In this document: positions 26,475 to 36,170 of the stretch, in pieces
How positions within the stretch are numbered: position 1 is the first letter of the stretch
How the letters are laid out: each line of letters begins with the position of its first letter
DNA from: Victivallis sp. Marseille-Q1083
GTDB taxonomy: Bacteria > Verrucomicrobiota > Lentisphaeria > Victivallales > Victivallaceae
NCBI RefSeq assembly: GCF_903645315.1
Contig: NZ_CAHJXL010000001.1
Span: 1,726,001-1,790,000 of the forward strand
Direction: 5' to 3'
Length of the DNA: 64,000 nt
Program-made: the position numbers and the translations under genes
The notes under the pieces: model-generated
What the model was told of the DNA's origin: nothing
Database searches by the model: none
The model's input: only the letters and a program-made list of their open reading frames with translations

Positions 26475-27155
26475 ATGAAACAGGGAAAAAAATTCACATT
26501 GATTGAATTGCTGGTCGTTATTGCGATTATTGCCATTCTTGCTAGCATGTTGTTGCCGGCATTGGGTAAAGCGAAAGCGAAGGCGATCCAGATCAAGTGC
26601 GTAGCCAACTTCAAACAATTGGGTCTGGCCAATGCGATGTATGGTTCGGATTACGATGATTGTCTGGTGCCGGCAGTGATGGATTTGGACCGTGCCGCGC
26701 TTGGTAATTACCTATCGCGCAACATGTGGGTCGGCCAGATGTCGCCGTACACAGGCGGCGATGCCGAATATGACGATACTGATGCTCGGGCTTACAAGGA
26801 TCAGATTGGTATTTTCCATTGTCCGGCGACCAGCCGCGACGGAGTGGGATGGTGCAATGGGAACAGTTCCTATTTTGGCAACATGAATGTTATGGGTTGG
26901 GATTCCAGCAGGCCGGGCCATAAGGCAAGCGCGATTTATTATCCGACCCAGTGCTGGATGATACGCGATAATTGCAGTGGCGGCTACGGTCCGGCCGGTG
27001 CGTGCGACGAGGGATTTTCCGGGACAGAAGGCGATCGGGGGGACTGGCATCCGGGCGTCAGCACCAATCTGCTGTGGGTAGACGGCCATGCCGGCAACGT
27101 CAAGTGGCATGAGTTGTATGATCAGCGTTACGTCTGGGGATTAAATCAGAAATGA
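26475..27155 (+). CDS. Prepilin-like protein with class III-type leader and H-X9-DG motif
   Basis: Starts at ATG 26475 after AAGGAG; 226 residues. The N-terminus is a type IV prepilin leader ([11 protein letters not shown], with cleavage before F and E at +5 of the mature chain) and a hydrophobic helix to about residue 30. Near the end is [16 protein letters not shown], the H-X9-DG motif common in Planctomycetes and Lentisphaerae. Such proteins are processed by prepilin peptidase and probably form or decorate type II-like pseudopili; their exact job is unknown. Its stop overlaps the next start (ATGA), so it is co-translated with the secreted DUF6259-like protein. Confidence 0.85.
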   Translation: MKQGKKFTLIELLVVIAIIAILASMLLPALGKAKAKAIQIKCVANFKQLGLANAMYGSDYDDCLVPAVMDLDRAALGNYLSRNMWVGQMSPYTGGDAEYDDTDARAYKDQIGIFHCPATSRDGVGWCNGNSSYFGNMNVMGWDSSRPGHKASAIYYPTQCWMIRDNCSGGYGPAGACDEGFSGTEGDRGDWHPGVSTNLLWVDGHAGNVKWHELYDQRYVWGLNQK

Positions 27156-29890
27156 AACATCTCTTGCTGTTGCTTTTACTGGTACTGACTGCCTGGACAG
27201 CCAGAGCCGGAGTTTATGTCGACTCATTCGAGGACGCTTCCGGCCTGGATTCCGCCTGGTGGCAGGCGGAGGCCGGCGCCGTGCAGTTTGAGGACGGCCG
27301 GTTGCTGCTCAGCGGCCGCGCCGACGGTCCGCGGGGAATCCTGGAATTTCAGCCGGTGCTGCCGGATGACTATGAACTGCAGTTGGAATTTCAACCGTCC
27401 GCTTCCCACTTCGACGGCTATGGTTTTACCGTCAGTGCCCGATCCGAAGATTGCCAACATCCCGGTTGGTATGTCGAATTTCTCGGCGGTCAGGTGGCGT
27501 TTTGGGGACAGCGTGATGGCAACTGGGAACATTTCAGCGGCGCCAGAATCGACGATTGGCCGGAGCGTCTCCTCCGGCTGAGCGTCCGTAACCTCGGCGA
27601 CCGGGTGGAAATCTGGGTGGAAAAGCTGCCGTCGGCAGGCGAAGACGCCGACGACAGCGATATTTTCGAATACCGGCCGGAAGGACAGGAGGATACCGCC
27701 CGGATCGTCTGCCGGACAACGTTCCGCCACGATACCGGAGCCGGAACCCGCCTGACGCTGGAATGCAGGAATGCGGTCGATATGACCGCCTATCTGGACA
27801 ATTTCAAATTCGGAGGAAAATTGGTGAACGATTCCGCACATTTGCCGCAACCGGCAGCTGCGTCGGCCGGTCAGATCGCCTCGTCGCAAATCGAAGCGCA
27901 ATTGCAGCCGGACGGCCGGATTTTCTTAAGTAGGCCGGGTGCGGAAAAACCGTTCGGCAGCCTGTTGCCGGAAATGCAGTCTCTTCCGGATTTCGCGGCG
28001 TTGCCGATGGTATTGACCGAAAACCGGGTGGCCGATGGCCGGATCGAACAGCGCTGGCAATCCGGTGCGTTCGAATTGCGTTTGACTGCCGTCGCCGAGG
28101 AACAGCCCTGGGTGAAAATCTCCACTGCGGTGGCCAATCTGACCGATCAGGCCGGCCGGGTCCGGGTCATTTACCGGTTTACGCCGACACCGGAAAGCGG
28201 TCTGATGACCGATTTGATCGCCTTCCGCAAAAAGTGGATTCATTATACGCTGCCGATCGCCGATAAAATCGGCATCTTGCGCCGGATTCATGAGTGGACC
28301 TGGGGAACGGTGGCGTTCAGTTATCCGGAAGAGATGATTCACGACCAGGATATTTATGAAACCGATCCGATTACCGGCGCACTGGTGCAGGCGGCCCGGA
28401 CGCCGGTCGATGCCTATGTGCCGCTGGCGGCGGTGCACAATGACCACAGCGGACTGGTCATGACGGTCGACCCGCGTTCGGCATTCCTGTTCGACGCCGG
28501 AGCAGAGGGGATTTCGGTCGGGCACATCTATTATCTGCCGGCGGAGCAGGGTTTCGTCGATGACGGATTTTTCGACGGCAGCGGAGAAGCGACTTATACC
28601 GTCTATGCCGGTTATCCGGTTGCCAATGACTGGGGGCGCCTGTGGCGTGACTACTATTGCGCCCAGAACGAGTGGCTGCGTTCCGGGCCGGAACCGGTGA
28701 CGCTGATTACCGGCGAAGAATTTCCGGATGCCGACCAGTCGGCCTATGCCGGCATGCTGCGTCGCGCCGGCGTCAACAGCATCGGGACCGGAGTGGTCAA
28801 CATGTTCAGGCATGAAGAAAAGGTGGCGGATTTCATCGCCGCCGGAACGATCGCTGAGGCACAGCAGCAGGGCTACCTGGTACCGCTGTGGACCAATATT
28901 TTCATGGCACCGGATTTGGACGGCCATGGTAAACATTGGGACCCGCAGCTGGATTACCGCAATTTCAAGGACGCCTGGGTACTGGGCGCCGACGGCAAGC
29001 CGCTGCCGAACTGGGACGGCTTCCTGTGTACGCCGTCGCCGAAGTATTCGTTCGGGCAATTTGAATTCAAGCGGCTGACCGACTGGATGACAAAATACCA
29101 TTTCGACGGCATATTCCTGGATCTTTACGCCTTCAATCCGGATGTCGACTGGGGCCGGCGTTACGAACACTTCCCGTTCTATCCGCTGCAGGTAGCGACG
29201 ATCGAATATTGCAGGCAGCTCTCCGACTGGTGCATCGCCAACGGCAGGATTTTCATCCTGAACTGTCCGCATCCGTCGATGATGGTCTGGCATCTGGCCC
29301 ATAATTTCCAGGGCGACACGCTGGGGATTCGCGGTCATATGTCGATCGTTGAAAAACTCGCCTGTGCCGCTGCCGGACGGTCGCATACCCTGCTCGGCGT
29401 CATTGAGAGCGGCAACGGTTCCGGCCAGTGGCTGAAGGAGTCGATCGGCGCGGTGTTCTACGGGGAAACGCCGTCGCCGTGGCGGCTGCTCAAGGACCAG
29501 TCCGACGCCGAACTGGCCGTCATCGGTGAATTGTTCGGGCGCAACCGGCGGTTGATCGACTGGGTCGGGCATGCCGATATCCGTGGCGGCGACCTGGACC
29601 GGGCGCTGTGGTTTGCCGGTCCGGAAGGGCGAAGCGGTTATGTGACTTTGGCAAACCGTTCGACCGATCTTGCCGTCCGGCAGGTATCGCTCGGCGAGCG
29701 GGTCGAATTGGCGCCGGGCCGTTACCAGGCGGTACTGTGGGATTTGGTTTCGCCGCCGGTAGTGCTGGCCGAAGGGGACGAGTCGCTGGCGTCACGGAAG
29801 TTCGAAGTGATCCTGGCCCCTGAGGCGGTGCAGGTCCTCTGCTTTGTCACGCCGGAAATGGCCGGACAGTTGATCGCCGCCGGTCGGTGA
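27152..29890 (+). CDS. Secreted DUF6259-like glycoside hydrolase candidate with N-terminal beta-sandwich
   Basis: The 912-residue product has a signal peptide ([19 protein letters not shown]). Residues ~22-215 look like a concanavalin/LamG-type sandwich ([18 protein letters not shown]). From ~235 the sequence is shared with the next gene: [13 protein letters not shown], then a TIM-barrel-like part with [29 protein letters not shown] and [15 protein letters not shown]. The aspartates in GIFLDLY are in the place of a barrel-strand catalytic residue. I recall this layout as DUF6259, found next to sugar genes in Lentisphaerae; substrate unknown. Coupled to the pilin-like gene by an ATGA overlap. 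Confidence 0.75.
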   Translation: MKHLLLLLLLVLTAWTARAGVYVDSFEDASGLDSAWWQAEAGAVQFEDGRLLLSGRADGPRGILEFQPVLPDDYELQLEFQPSASHFDGYGFTVSARSEDCQHPGWYVEFLGGQVAFWGQRDGNWEHFSGARIDDWPERLLRLSVRNLGDRVEIWVEKLPSAGEDADDSDIFEYRPEGQEDTARIVCRTTFRHDTGAGTRLTLECRNAVDMTAYLDNFKFGGKLVNDSAHLPQPAAASAGQIASSQIEAQLQPDGRIFLSRPGAEKPFGSLLPEMQSLPDFAALPMVLTENRVADGRIEQRWQSGAFELRLTAVAEEQPWVKISTAVANLTDQAGRVRVIYRFTPTPESGLMTDLIAFRKKWIHYTLPIADKIGILRRIHEWTWGTVAFSYPEEMIHDQDIYETDPITGALVQAARTPVDAYVPLAAVHNDHSGLVMTVDPRSAFLFDAGAEGISVGHIYYLPAEQGFVDDGFFDGSGEATYTVYAGYPVANDWGRLWRDYYCAQNEWLRSGPEPVTLITGEEFPDADQSAYAGMLRRAGVNSIGTGVVNMFRHEEKVADFIAAGTIAEAQQQGYLVPLWTNIFMAPDLDGHGKHWDPQLDYRNFKDAWVLGADGKPLPNWDGFLCTPSPKYSFGQFEFKRLTDWMTKYHFDGIFLDLYAFNPDVDWGRRYEHFPFYPLQVATIEYCRQLSDWCIANGRIFILNCPHPSMMVWHLAHNFQGDTLGIRGHMSIVEKLACAAAGRSHTLLGVIESGNGSGQWLKESIGAVFYGETPSPWRLLKDQSDAELAVIGELFGRNRRLIDWVGHADIRGGDLDRALWFAGPEGRSGYVTLANRSTDLAVRQVSLGERVELAPGRYQAVLWDLVSPPVVLAEGDESLASRKFEVILAPEAVQVLCFVTPEMAGQLIAAGR

Positions 29891-29946
29891 CGGGCGAGAA
29901 AATCAATCACGGTCCGGCGGCAGCCGGGCCGATCGAGAGAAAAAGT

Positions 29947-32121
29947 ATGAAGATTATTTATGTTTGGTTTGTCTGCATCCTCCTATGGGGTAGTACGAGT
30001 GGCGGCACCGATTTTCCGGCTCCGGATGGGAAAGCGGCCGGCGTCGTTTCTTCAACGCGGATCGAAGCGCATTTGCAGCCGGACGGCCGGATCTTTCTGG
30101 CCAGACCGGGCGAGACGCCGTTCGGCAGTCTGTCGCCGGTTATGCAGTTGTCGCCGGATGCCGAAGCGGAAAAATTGCAGTTGGTCGCCAATGCGGCGAC
30201 CCGACAGGGAATCGAACAGCGCTGGCGCGATGCCGGCGGCCGGTATGAATTGCAGCTCTCGCTGGCGGTACCGGATCAGCCGTGGGTGAAAATAACCACG
30301 GCGGTAAAAAATCTGACGGCGGAAGCCGGCCGGGTGCGGGTGGTCTGGCAACTGGTACCGACTCCGGAACTGGGAACCCTTACCGACTACATCGCCTTTC
30401 GCAAGAAATGGCTGAAGGAGGTGCCGACTATCGCCGGAACGTTCGCCGGGGCCGTCCGGGAATCGTTCAACTGGACCTGGGGAACCGATCTGTTCTGTTG
30501 TTTCGCCGAAGAGTTCGGCCGGGAAAATGTTTATGAAACCGACCCGATTACCGGGGCGATGGTCTTGACGCCGCGTTCCGGCGAAGAGGGCATTCTGCCG
30601 CTGGCCGCGGTCGGCAACGAACGGGGCGGGCTGGTGCTCTCCGGCAATCCGCGCGCCGGTTTTCTCTTCGGCGCGTCTACCGGCGGCCTGTCGGCCGGCC
30701 ACATTTATTACCTGCCGGCGGAAAAGGAGTTTGTCGACGGCGGTTTTTTCGATGGCGACGCCGAGGTGACTTACGACCTCTATGCCGGGTACCCGGAACG
30801 ATTCGACTGGGCTTATCTGTGGAAACAGTATTATTGCCGGCAGAACGAATGGCTGCGTTCCGGTCCGGAACCGGTGACATTGGTGACTGCCGAGGAGCTG
30901 CCGACTCCGGCACAGCCGGCGTATGCGGCGGCGATCGAATTTGCCGGTGTCAACAACCTGGGAACCGGCGTGTTGAATATGTTCAATCGGGAAGAACAGT
31001 TGGCTTCCGTCGCCCAATCCGGTGCGATCCGGGCGGTGCAGCAGGCCGGTTACCGGGTGCCGCTGTGGACCAATATCTTCATGGCGCCGGATCTGGACGG
31101 CCATGGCCGCCATTCCGACCCGGCGCTGGATTACCGCAATTTCAGGGATTCCTGGATAGTCGACAGTGCCGGCAAGCCGCTGCCGAACTGGGACGGTTTC
31201 ATGTGTACGCCGTCGCCGCGCTACTCCTTCGCCCGGTTTGAGTTCAAACGGCTGACCGACTGGGTGCTGAAATACGACCTGGACGGCATTTTCGTCGATT
31301 TTTATGCGACCAGCACCGGTGTCGACGAAAGCCGGAAATATGCGCATTTCCCATTTTATCCGCTGCAGGTGGCGATGATCGAATATACCAGACTGCTGTC
31401 CGACTGGTGTGTTGCCAACGGCAAGATGCTGATTCTGAATTGTCCGCATCCATCGCTGATGGTCTGGCATCTCGGCAATAATTTTCAGGGCGATACCGCC
31501 GGCGTCACAAGCCGGATGGCGTTGGTGGAGAAGTTCGCTGCCGCCTCGGCCGGCCGGACTCATACGCTGCTCGGACCGCTTCGCAACGAGAACGCCGGCT
31601 CCGGCGAATGGCTTTACGGTTCGATCAACGAGATTTTCAACGGCAACATTCCCAGCCCGTGGCGGCGTCTGGCCGGTCAGCCGCCGGAAGAGCTGGCCGT
31701 CATCGGCTGGCTGTTCGGCCGCAACCGCAATCTGGCCGAAGCGGTGGGGACCGCTGAGCTGGCCGGCGGCGATCTGGATCGCAAACTCTGGTACGCCGGC
31801 CGGGATGGTCGGAGCGGCTTCATCACCCTGCGCAATTTGACGCCGAATGTTGTTCAGGAGACGGTGAAGCTGGCCGAACGGGTGACGCTGCCGCCCGGCA
31901 ATTACCGGGTGATCCTGTGGGATCCGGTTTCGCCGCCGGTGGTGCTCGACAGCGGCGATGAAACGGTGGCGCAGCGGGAATACCGGCTGCTGATTCCGCC
32001 GGACCGGTTGAAAGTGCTCTGTTTTGTCGAAACGGATACGGCCGCCGGATGGCTGGAATCCGGCCGGCAGCCGGTTCCGGCATTCGGCAAACTGGCCGAA
32101 CCGGCCAAAATGCCGAATTGA
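29947..32121 (+). CDS. Second secreted DUF6259-like glycoside hydrolase candidate (tandem paralogue)
   Basis: ATG 29947 follows GAGAGA by about 7 bases and opens a signal peptide (MKIIYVWFVCILLWGSTSG); a GTG at 29887 would bury it. The 724-residue product matches the preceding gene from its [13 protein letters not shown] segment to the end ([44 protein letters not shown]) but lacks the N-terminal sandwich. It is therefore a tandem duplicate with domain loss or gain, probably in the same transcript. The shared conserved aspartates suggest both are active on related substrates. Confidence 0.75.
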   Translation: MKIIYVWFVCILLWGSTSGGTDFPAPDGKAAGVVSSTRIEAHLQPDGRIFLARPGETPFGSLSPVMQLSPDAEAEKLQLVANAATRQGIEQRWRDAGGRYELQLSLAVPDQPWVKITTAVKNLTAEAGRVRVVWQLVPTPELGTLTDYIAFRKKWLKEVPTIAGTFAGAVRESFNWTWGTDLFCCFAEEFGRENVYETDPITGAMVLTPRSGEEGILPLAAVGNERGGLVLSGNPRAGFLFGASTGGLSAGHIYYLPAEKEFVDGGFFDGDAEVTYDLYAGYPERFDWAYLWKQYYCRQNEWLRSGPEPVTLVTAEELPTPAQPAYAAAIEFAGVNNLGTGVLNMFNREEQLASVAQSGAIRAVQQAGYRVPLWTNIFMAPDLDGHGRHSDPALDYRNFRDSWIVDSAGKPLPNWDGFMCTPSPRYSFARFEFKRLTDWVLKYDLDGIFVDFYATSTGVDESRKYAHFPFYPLQVAMIEYTRLLSDWCVANGKMLILNCPHPSLMVWHLGNNFQGDTAGVTSRMALVEKFAAASAGRTHTLLGPLRNENAGSGEWLYGSINEIFNGNIPSPWRRLAGQPPEELAVIGWLFGRNRNLAEAVGTAELAGGDLDRKLWYAGRDGRSGFITLRNLTPNVVQETVKLAERVTLPPGNYRVILWDPVSPPVVLDSGDETVAQREYRLLIPPDRLKVLCFVETDTAAGWLESGRQPVPAFGKLAEPAKMPN

Positions 32122-32333
32122 CGGGATTTATGGAGTTCTTGCAATCAATGGAAAATAAAAGGCTGGCGAAAAGGAGCGATAACGAGGAAAAAAGATGGCG
32201 CAATGAATCAAAATGGACCCGGTGCAGTTCGCCGCCGATGGCCGTGCCGCGGTGCGGATCAGCGCGACACCGCAAACCGTAACCGGAAAAAAGACCGGTC
32301 TGCTGCCGGTGTCGGTCAATAAATCCGCTCCGG
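32122..32333 (+). other. Gene-poor stretch with a short coding scrap before the IS
   Basis: After the paralogue's stop, a frame from ATG 32214 reads DGRAAVRISATP and GLLPVSVN. It has normal-looking codon use and runs straight into the insertion sequence. It may be the remaining piece of a gene cut off by the IS; no family recognised. Confidence 0.3.
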
Positions 32334-33242
32334 GCTTAGAAATTATCCTTAAATAACCGCAAGTTTCTATAAATAATCACGCATGCCGCCAGTTGAAGCA
32401 AGGCTTCATATGCGGCATGTGTTTTTTCAAAACGCCCCAGAAGTTTTCTGAAGCGATTGAACCATGAATGGGCCACTTCCACAATCCAACGTCGAGTTTT
32501 ATAACCTTAGCTTGATTGCAATTCTCTCTTCTCCCCGCGGTCTGATGTGCGGAATATATCGGTACGCCTTCATAACTTCTCCAGAGCCGGTATAACCGGC
32601 ATCCGCACAAAGATTCTGCTTGGTTCTTCTTCGCGGCTTTCTCATTCTTGCGCTCAAAATGGCATTCACTTGCGTAACATCATTCCGATTTGCTCCGGTT
32701 ACGACTATTGACAACGGGATGCCACGCTCGTCTACGAGAACGTGACGTTTGGTCCCATTTTTTCCCCTTGTCAGTGGGATTGGGACCTACTGCTTCCCGG
32801 GCCAATGGGGCTTTGTTCATTGCTCCGTCGATACTTTGCCAACGCCAGGAAATCCCTTCCAACTCATCGTATTCCGCCAAACCTTTCTTCCACAATTTTT
32901 GAAACAATCCGGCTTTCGACCAGCGCTGAAAATAACGATGTATGCTGCTTGAACTCCCGTATTCGCGTGGAAGCGCCTTCCATTGTATTCCCGTTCGCAA
33001 AACATACACGATACCCTCAAACACTCGACGCGCTTCCAACGGTTTGCGTCCCGCTCCGCGACGACGCTGATACTCTTGATTGCTATCACGCCTTGCACGG
33101 GGAATCAAAGGTTCGACCTTCGACCAAAAAGCATCAGAGACTTCCCACGAATTCATTGCCATATTCACCTTCCTAGTGTTTGATGATAACATAGCAATAT
33201 TTTTCATGTTTCAAATGTTATTTAGGGATAAGTTATTAGCAC
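32334..33242 (-). mobile_element. Decayed IS5-family (IS427-like) insertion
   Basis: The ends carry TTATCCTTAAATAAC (32343-32357) and its counterpart, complement of TTATCCCTAAATAAC (33217-33231). Weaker matching extends about 9-11 bases outward on both sides (GCTTAGAAA against GCTAATAAC). The transposase stop codon lies inside the left repeat, as is common for IS5 relatives. The exact outer limits are uncertain by several bases and no target duplication could be fixed. It has inserted into an IS30-type transposase gene. Confidence 0.7.
32336..33162 (-). pseudogene. IS5-family transposase with two frameshifts
   Basis: Start ATG 33162 has AGGAAGGTG upstream. The first part (LIPRARRDSNQEYQRRRGAGRKP, RTGIQWKALPREYG, SIDGAMNKAPLAREAVG) is intact to NPTDKGK. 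At an A-run near 32757-32763 the frame changes to NGTKRHVLVDERGIPLSIVVTGANRND. Near 32500-32530 it changes again to GYKTRRWIVEVAHSWFNRFR and on to LFKDNF at 32336. The catalytic acidic positions are spread over all three frames. The first shift is of the +1 type, not the usual programmed -1, so mutation is the likelier cause. Confidence 0.75.
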
Positions 33243-33698
33243 AACTCGCTCGGCCTCGGTGAGATTGGCGCCGTTCCTTGACTCAATCAGTAACTGACAG
33301 TATTCGTGTTCCGCCGAAGATGTAATATAGTATTGCTTCCTCAATACGCACTTGAATTCATCCGAACAGCCGTTGCAGACATAAGGCGGCTGGGATAATT
33401 TCGGACAAATCTCCTCATGAAACCCGGGACAAACATGATTGCAGATCTTGCCGGCACTGCATCTTCGCCGGCACCTTCTGCCGCTGCACAAATGCCAAAC
33501 ATCACAATTCAGGCGGTGAATGCAGCGATTCGATATACGCCCTGACGCTCCTTTTTCACTCGCTTGACGGTGCTTCAACACTTCGCGGGAAATTGTTGTT
33601 CGCGACTTGCCCAACTGCCGGGCAATCTGCTGAAGAGATCGTCCCTGGTGAAGCCAGGCTTCAATCTTCAGACGATCCGATTCTGTTAGATGCGACAC
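33243..33698 (-). pseudogene. IS30-family transposase, N-terminal part only
   Basis: GTG 33698 follows AGGAGG. The sequence reads HLTESDRLKIEAWLHQGRSL, IARQLGKSRTTISREV, the family's helix-turn-helix start, then a cysteine-rich segment and GANLTEAE. There the IS5 element interrupts. The catalytic C-terminal half is not found on the other side of the IS5 copy, so an adjacent deletion must also have taken place. Confidence 0.75.
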
Positions 33699-33740
33699 TT
33701 TCTTTTTCCTCCTGATTCTGCTTGTTACGCCATCGCATTT

Positions 33741-33910
33741 GTCAAACTAAACGCTCCCCCTCCCCGGGGAAGGGGGGAATGCGTGGCCTTTTTGACAATA
33801 TCAAAAGGATCATTATCTGTAAAACTCTTTTCCGGCAGACTAAACGCAATTTATTCTATTTGTCAAACTGAATGCAGCCTCCTTCTTTGCGACAAACTAA
33901 ATGCAACCTG
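33741..33910. repeat. Four imperfect copies of a GTCAAACTAAACGC-like word
   Basis: Copies: GTCAAACTAAACGC (33741), CAGACTAAACGCAA (33837), GTCAAACTGAATGCAG (33862), GACAAACTAAATGCAA (33891). They lie just upstream of the IS30 transposase start, where the outer end of that element should be. They may be the IS30 terminal repeat and related target sites; otherwise this 460-base gap holds only the promoter and operators listed next. Confidence 0.35.
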
Positions 33911-33982
33911 TCTATTTTCTGCGGTGCGTTTACTTTTTCAATTGACCCATTAAAAAAAATTTTGTTTTTTTCAGTTTGCCTA

Positions 33983-34011
33983 TTGCTTTTTTTTCTTTTT
34001 TTTGCTATACT
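33983..34011 (+). promoter_or_regulatory. Promoter of the pilin-LacI module
   Basis: TTGCTT (33983-33988) and TATACT (34006-34011) stand 17 bases apart in an AT-rich run. The first operator begins 9 bases downstream, so transcription would start at its edge. Confidence 0.65.
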
Positions 34012-34019
34012 TGTATTTA

Positions 34020-34033
34020 GTAAAACGTTTCAC
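34020..34033. promoter_or_regulatory. LacI-type operator 1
   Basis: GTAAAACGTTTCAC, a near-palindrome around the central CG, is the classical LacI/GalR-family operator form. It is repeated identically at 34079-34092 with ACTGA following in both. Confidence 0.7.
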
Positions 34034-34078
34034 TGAAAATCCGGCGTCCTTTTCAGAGAAAACGGTTGGATGGAGTTG

Positions 34079-34092
34079 GTAAAACGTTTCAC
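34079..34092. promoter_or_regulatory. LacI-type operator 2
   Basis: Identical 14-base copy of operator 1, 59 bases downstream (between five and six helical turns), suitable for DNA looping by a tetramer or for a roadblock. The LacI-family gene encoded two genes on is the obvious candidate to bind it. Confidence 0.7.
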
Positions 34093-34161
34093 TGATTGTC
34101 GGCGGTTGTGCGGTCCATAAACATGGTGGTAGTTGTCAAACAAAGTAAAAGGAGTGCCAAA

Positions 34162-34821
34162 ATGAAAAAGAGATTCACACTTATAGAATTGCTGGTAGTG
34201 ATTGCTATTATCGCAATTCTTGCTTCGATGCTGTTGCCGGCATTGGGAAAGGCGAAGGGCAAAGCGATGGCAATAAAATGCCTGTCTAACTTGAAACAGA
34301 TCGGTTTGTCGTCTATACTTTACAGTGACGACAATAACGACAATCTGATCCAGACCCAGGCGGTCGGCGAATATCTCGATATGTGGGCCGCCTATCTCTG
34401 CCGGGAATACGGTGCGAGCGAGGAGCTGATGCAATGCCCGACGGCGGCCGGCGACAATATGTGGGGCTGGAAGGAGAATCCGAGCAAGGCTTATATCAAG
34501 GATTGGAAATTGAACACGGTCGGCGGCGGTTACGGCGCGCCGGAATATGCGGGTTACGCGCTCAGCGCCCGGGCGGGCGGGCGCAAGATGTCGAGTCCGC
34601 CGGACAATGGTTACGGCCCGTCGGAAATCTGTTATCTGATGGAGGGCAAGCTGTGGTATTTTCAGGTCTATAGCGCCGAGCAGGCCCAGGGTTGGTTCGA
34701 GGATGTCGACGTCCGGCACGACCGGCAGCAGGGGATGCTGTTCCTTGATGGCCATGCCGACCGCGACAAATACTCGGGCGATTGGGGATATGTCGGGCGT
34801 TATTGCCTGGAGACTCTGTGA
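34162..34821 (+). CDS. Second prepilin-like protein
   Basis: ATG 34162 follows AAAGGAG. The 219-residue product begins [12 protein letters not shown], a prepilin peptidase site, and is almost identical to the protein at 26475 over the first ~40 residues, then diverges. The end ([15 protein letters not shown]) is the H-X9-DG motif. It stands directly behind the twin operators and ahead of the LacI gene, so it is the first gene of a sugar-regulated unit. Surface or pseudopilus localisation is inferred from the leader. Confidence 0.85.
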   Translation: MKKRFTLIELLVVIAIIAILASMLLPALGKAKGKAMAIKCLSNLKQIGLSSILYSDDNNDNLIQTQAVGEYLDMWAAYLCREYGASEELMQCPTAAGDNMWGWKENPSKAYIKDWKLNTVGGGYGAPEYAGYALSARAGGRKMSSPPDNGYGPSEICYLMEGKLWYFQVYSAEQAQGWFEDVDVRHDRQQGMLFLDGHADRDKYSGDWGYVGRYCLETL

Positions 34822-35016
34822 CCGGAAGCGAATGAACAGTTGACCGCCGGGGGCGGAGATGGAATGTCGATTTCGTGCCCGGCCTTCAAAATACGGGAAT
34901 GGCAGTGTCCGGTTGCGGGGGATGAAACCGCCCCAGGAGAAATTGTTATGGAGCTTCCTCGGCCGCCGGGCGGGATGGGAGCAGGAACGCGAGATGTGAG
35001 AGGAGTTTTTTCGGTT

Positions 35017-36093
35017 GTGAACGTCACAGTGGAAAATCCGCAGAAGAAAGTCAGCATCGTTGATATCGCCCGGCTGAGCGGCGTATCGATCGCCGCGGTG
35101 TCGGCGGTATTGAATGACCGGCCGAATGTCTGCCAGGCGACCCGGGATCGGGTCAAGGAAATCATCCGGCGTTATCAATACGTGCCGCGCTCGGCGGCCA
35201 GGGCGTTGTCCAGCAAGCGAACCTACCAGATCGGTTTCCTGTTGTCGTGCAAAGTGACGCTCGGCTTGTCCAACAATTATTTTTCGACGATGCTTTCCGG
35301 CGTTTACGATGTTTGCCGCAAGCGCAAGTACAATGTCACCGTCGCGACCTATGATATGACCAATATCCGGGATTTTATCATCCCGACGACGATCCGGCAG
35401 CATGACTTGGACGGCGTCATCATCGCCGGCATTGCCGACTTGCAGATTCTGCGTGAAATCCAGCGGACCAACCTGCCGTTCCTGACCATTGAAGGGGATT
35501 ATCCGGAGGATATCCTGTGCGTCAAGAATGACGATGCGGTCGTTTTCAGCAATGTCCTGTCGTTTTTTTATGATTTGGGCCACCGAAAGCTGGCGGTGCC
35601 GTTTTTCTATCCGGAGACCAAGCGGGTTTATCTGGATGCCCAGGCGCGGGGATTGGCGGAGGGCAGGCTTGCGGATTTGGAGCTCGAATACTATCGTTAC
35701 CGGGGAGATGACTTTGCCTGCGGCAGCGAACTGGCCGACGCCTGGCTGGAGACCGACCGGCGGACCCGTTTTTCCGCCATCGTCGGCAGCGATCAGTATT
35801 GCGCCGGCTTTCTCGGCCGAATCATCCGCCGGGGAGCGCGTTGCCCGGAGGATATCAGCATTTTGGCGACGGAGACGTCATTGAGCCGTTATTGCACGAT
35901 TCCGATGACGACTTGCGATGCCAATGTATTCGGCCTCGGCCAGGAGGCGGCGACCCATCTGCTGAACTTGATCGAGAAGAAGAATTCCGTCAACAAGATA
36001 AAATCGCTGTTGCGGAGCAACCGCTTTTCCGGCAGGATTATCATCCGCGATTCGACGGCGCCTTATCTGCCGTTGGCGGAAGCCGCCCGATAA
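35017..36093 (+). CDS. LacI-family transcription regulator
   Basis: GTG 35017 is the likely start (AGAGGAG 11 bases upstream); the frame is open further left but that part has no family features. Of 358 residues, ~12-66 form the LacI headpiece (VSIVDIARLSGVSIAAVSAVLND, YVPRSAARALSS). The remainder is the sugar-binding core, with ILATETSLSRYC and TTCDANVFGLGQEAATHLL at the end. Probably represses the promoter at 33983 through the two GTAAAACGTTTCAC sites and so itself. Its neighbours suggest an amino-sugar inducer. Confidence 0.87.
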   Translation: MNVTVENPQKKVSIVDIARLSGVSIAAVSAVLNDRPNVCQATRDRVKEIIRRYQYVPRSAARALSSKRTYQIGFLLSCKVTLGLSNNYFSTMLSGVYDVCRKRKYNVTVATYDMTNIRDFIIPTTIRQHDLDGVIIAGIADLQILREIQRTNLPFLTIEGDYPEDILCVKNDDAVVFSNVLSFFYDLGHRKLAVPFFYPETKRVYLDAQARGLAEGRLADLELEYYRYRGDDFACGSELADAWLETDRRTRFSAIVGSDQYCAGFLGRIIRRGARCPEDISILATETSLSRYCTIPMTTCDANVFGLGQEAATHLLNLIEKKNSVNKIKSLLRSNRFSGRIIIRDSTAPYLPLAEAAR

Positions 36094-36170
36094 TTTTCAT
36101 GACGCTTGCCGAGGTGCCGTCCGGAAAGACGGCGGTATGATTTTTTACTAAAAATAAATGGAGTAATATT

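Noticed and set aside
32750-32770. Programmed frameshift in the IS5 transposase at an A-run
   Set aside because: The required change is +1, not the -1 used by IS elements, and a second frameshift lies downstream, so plain decay is simpler.
33741-33910. CRISPR-like array
   Set aside because: The four words are short, imperfect and irregularly spaced, with no cas genes; no CRISPR array was seen anywhere in the window.
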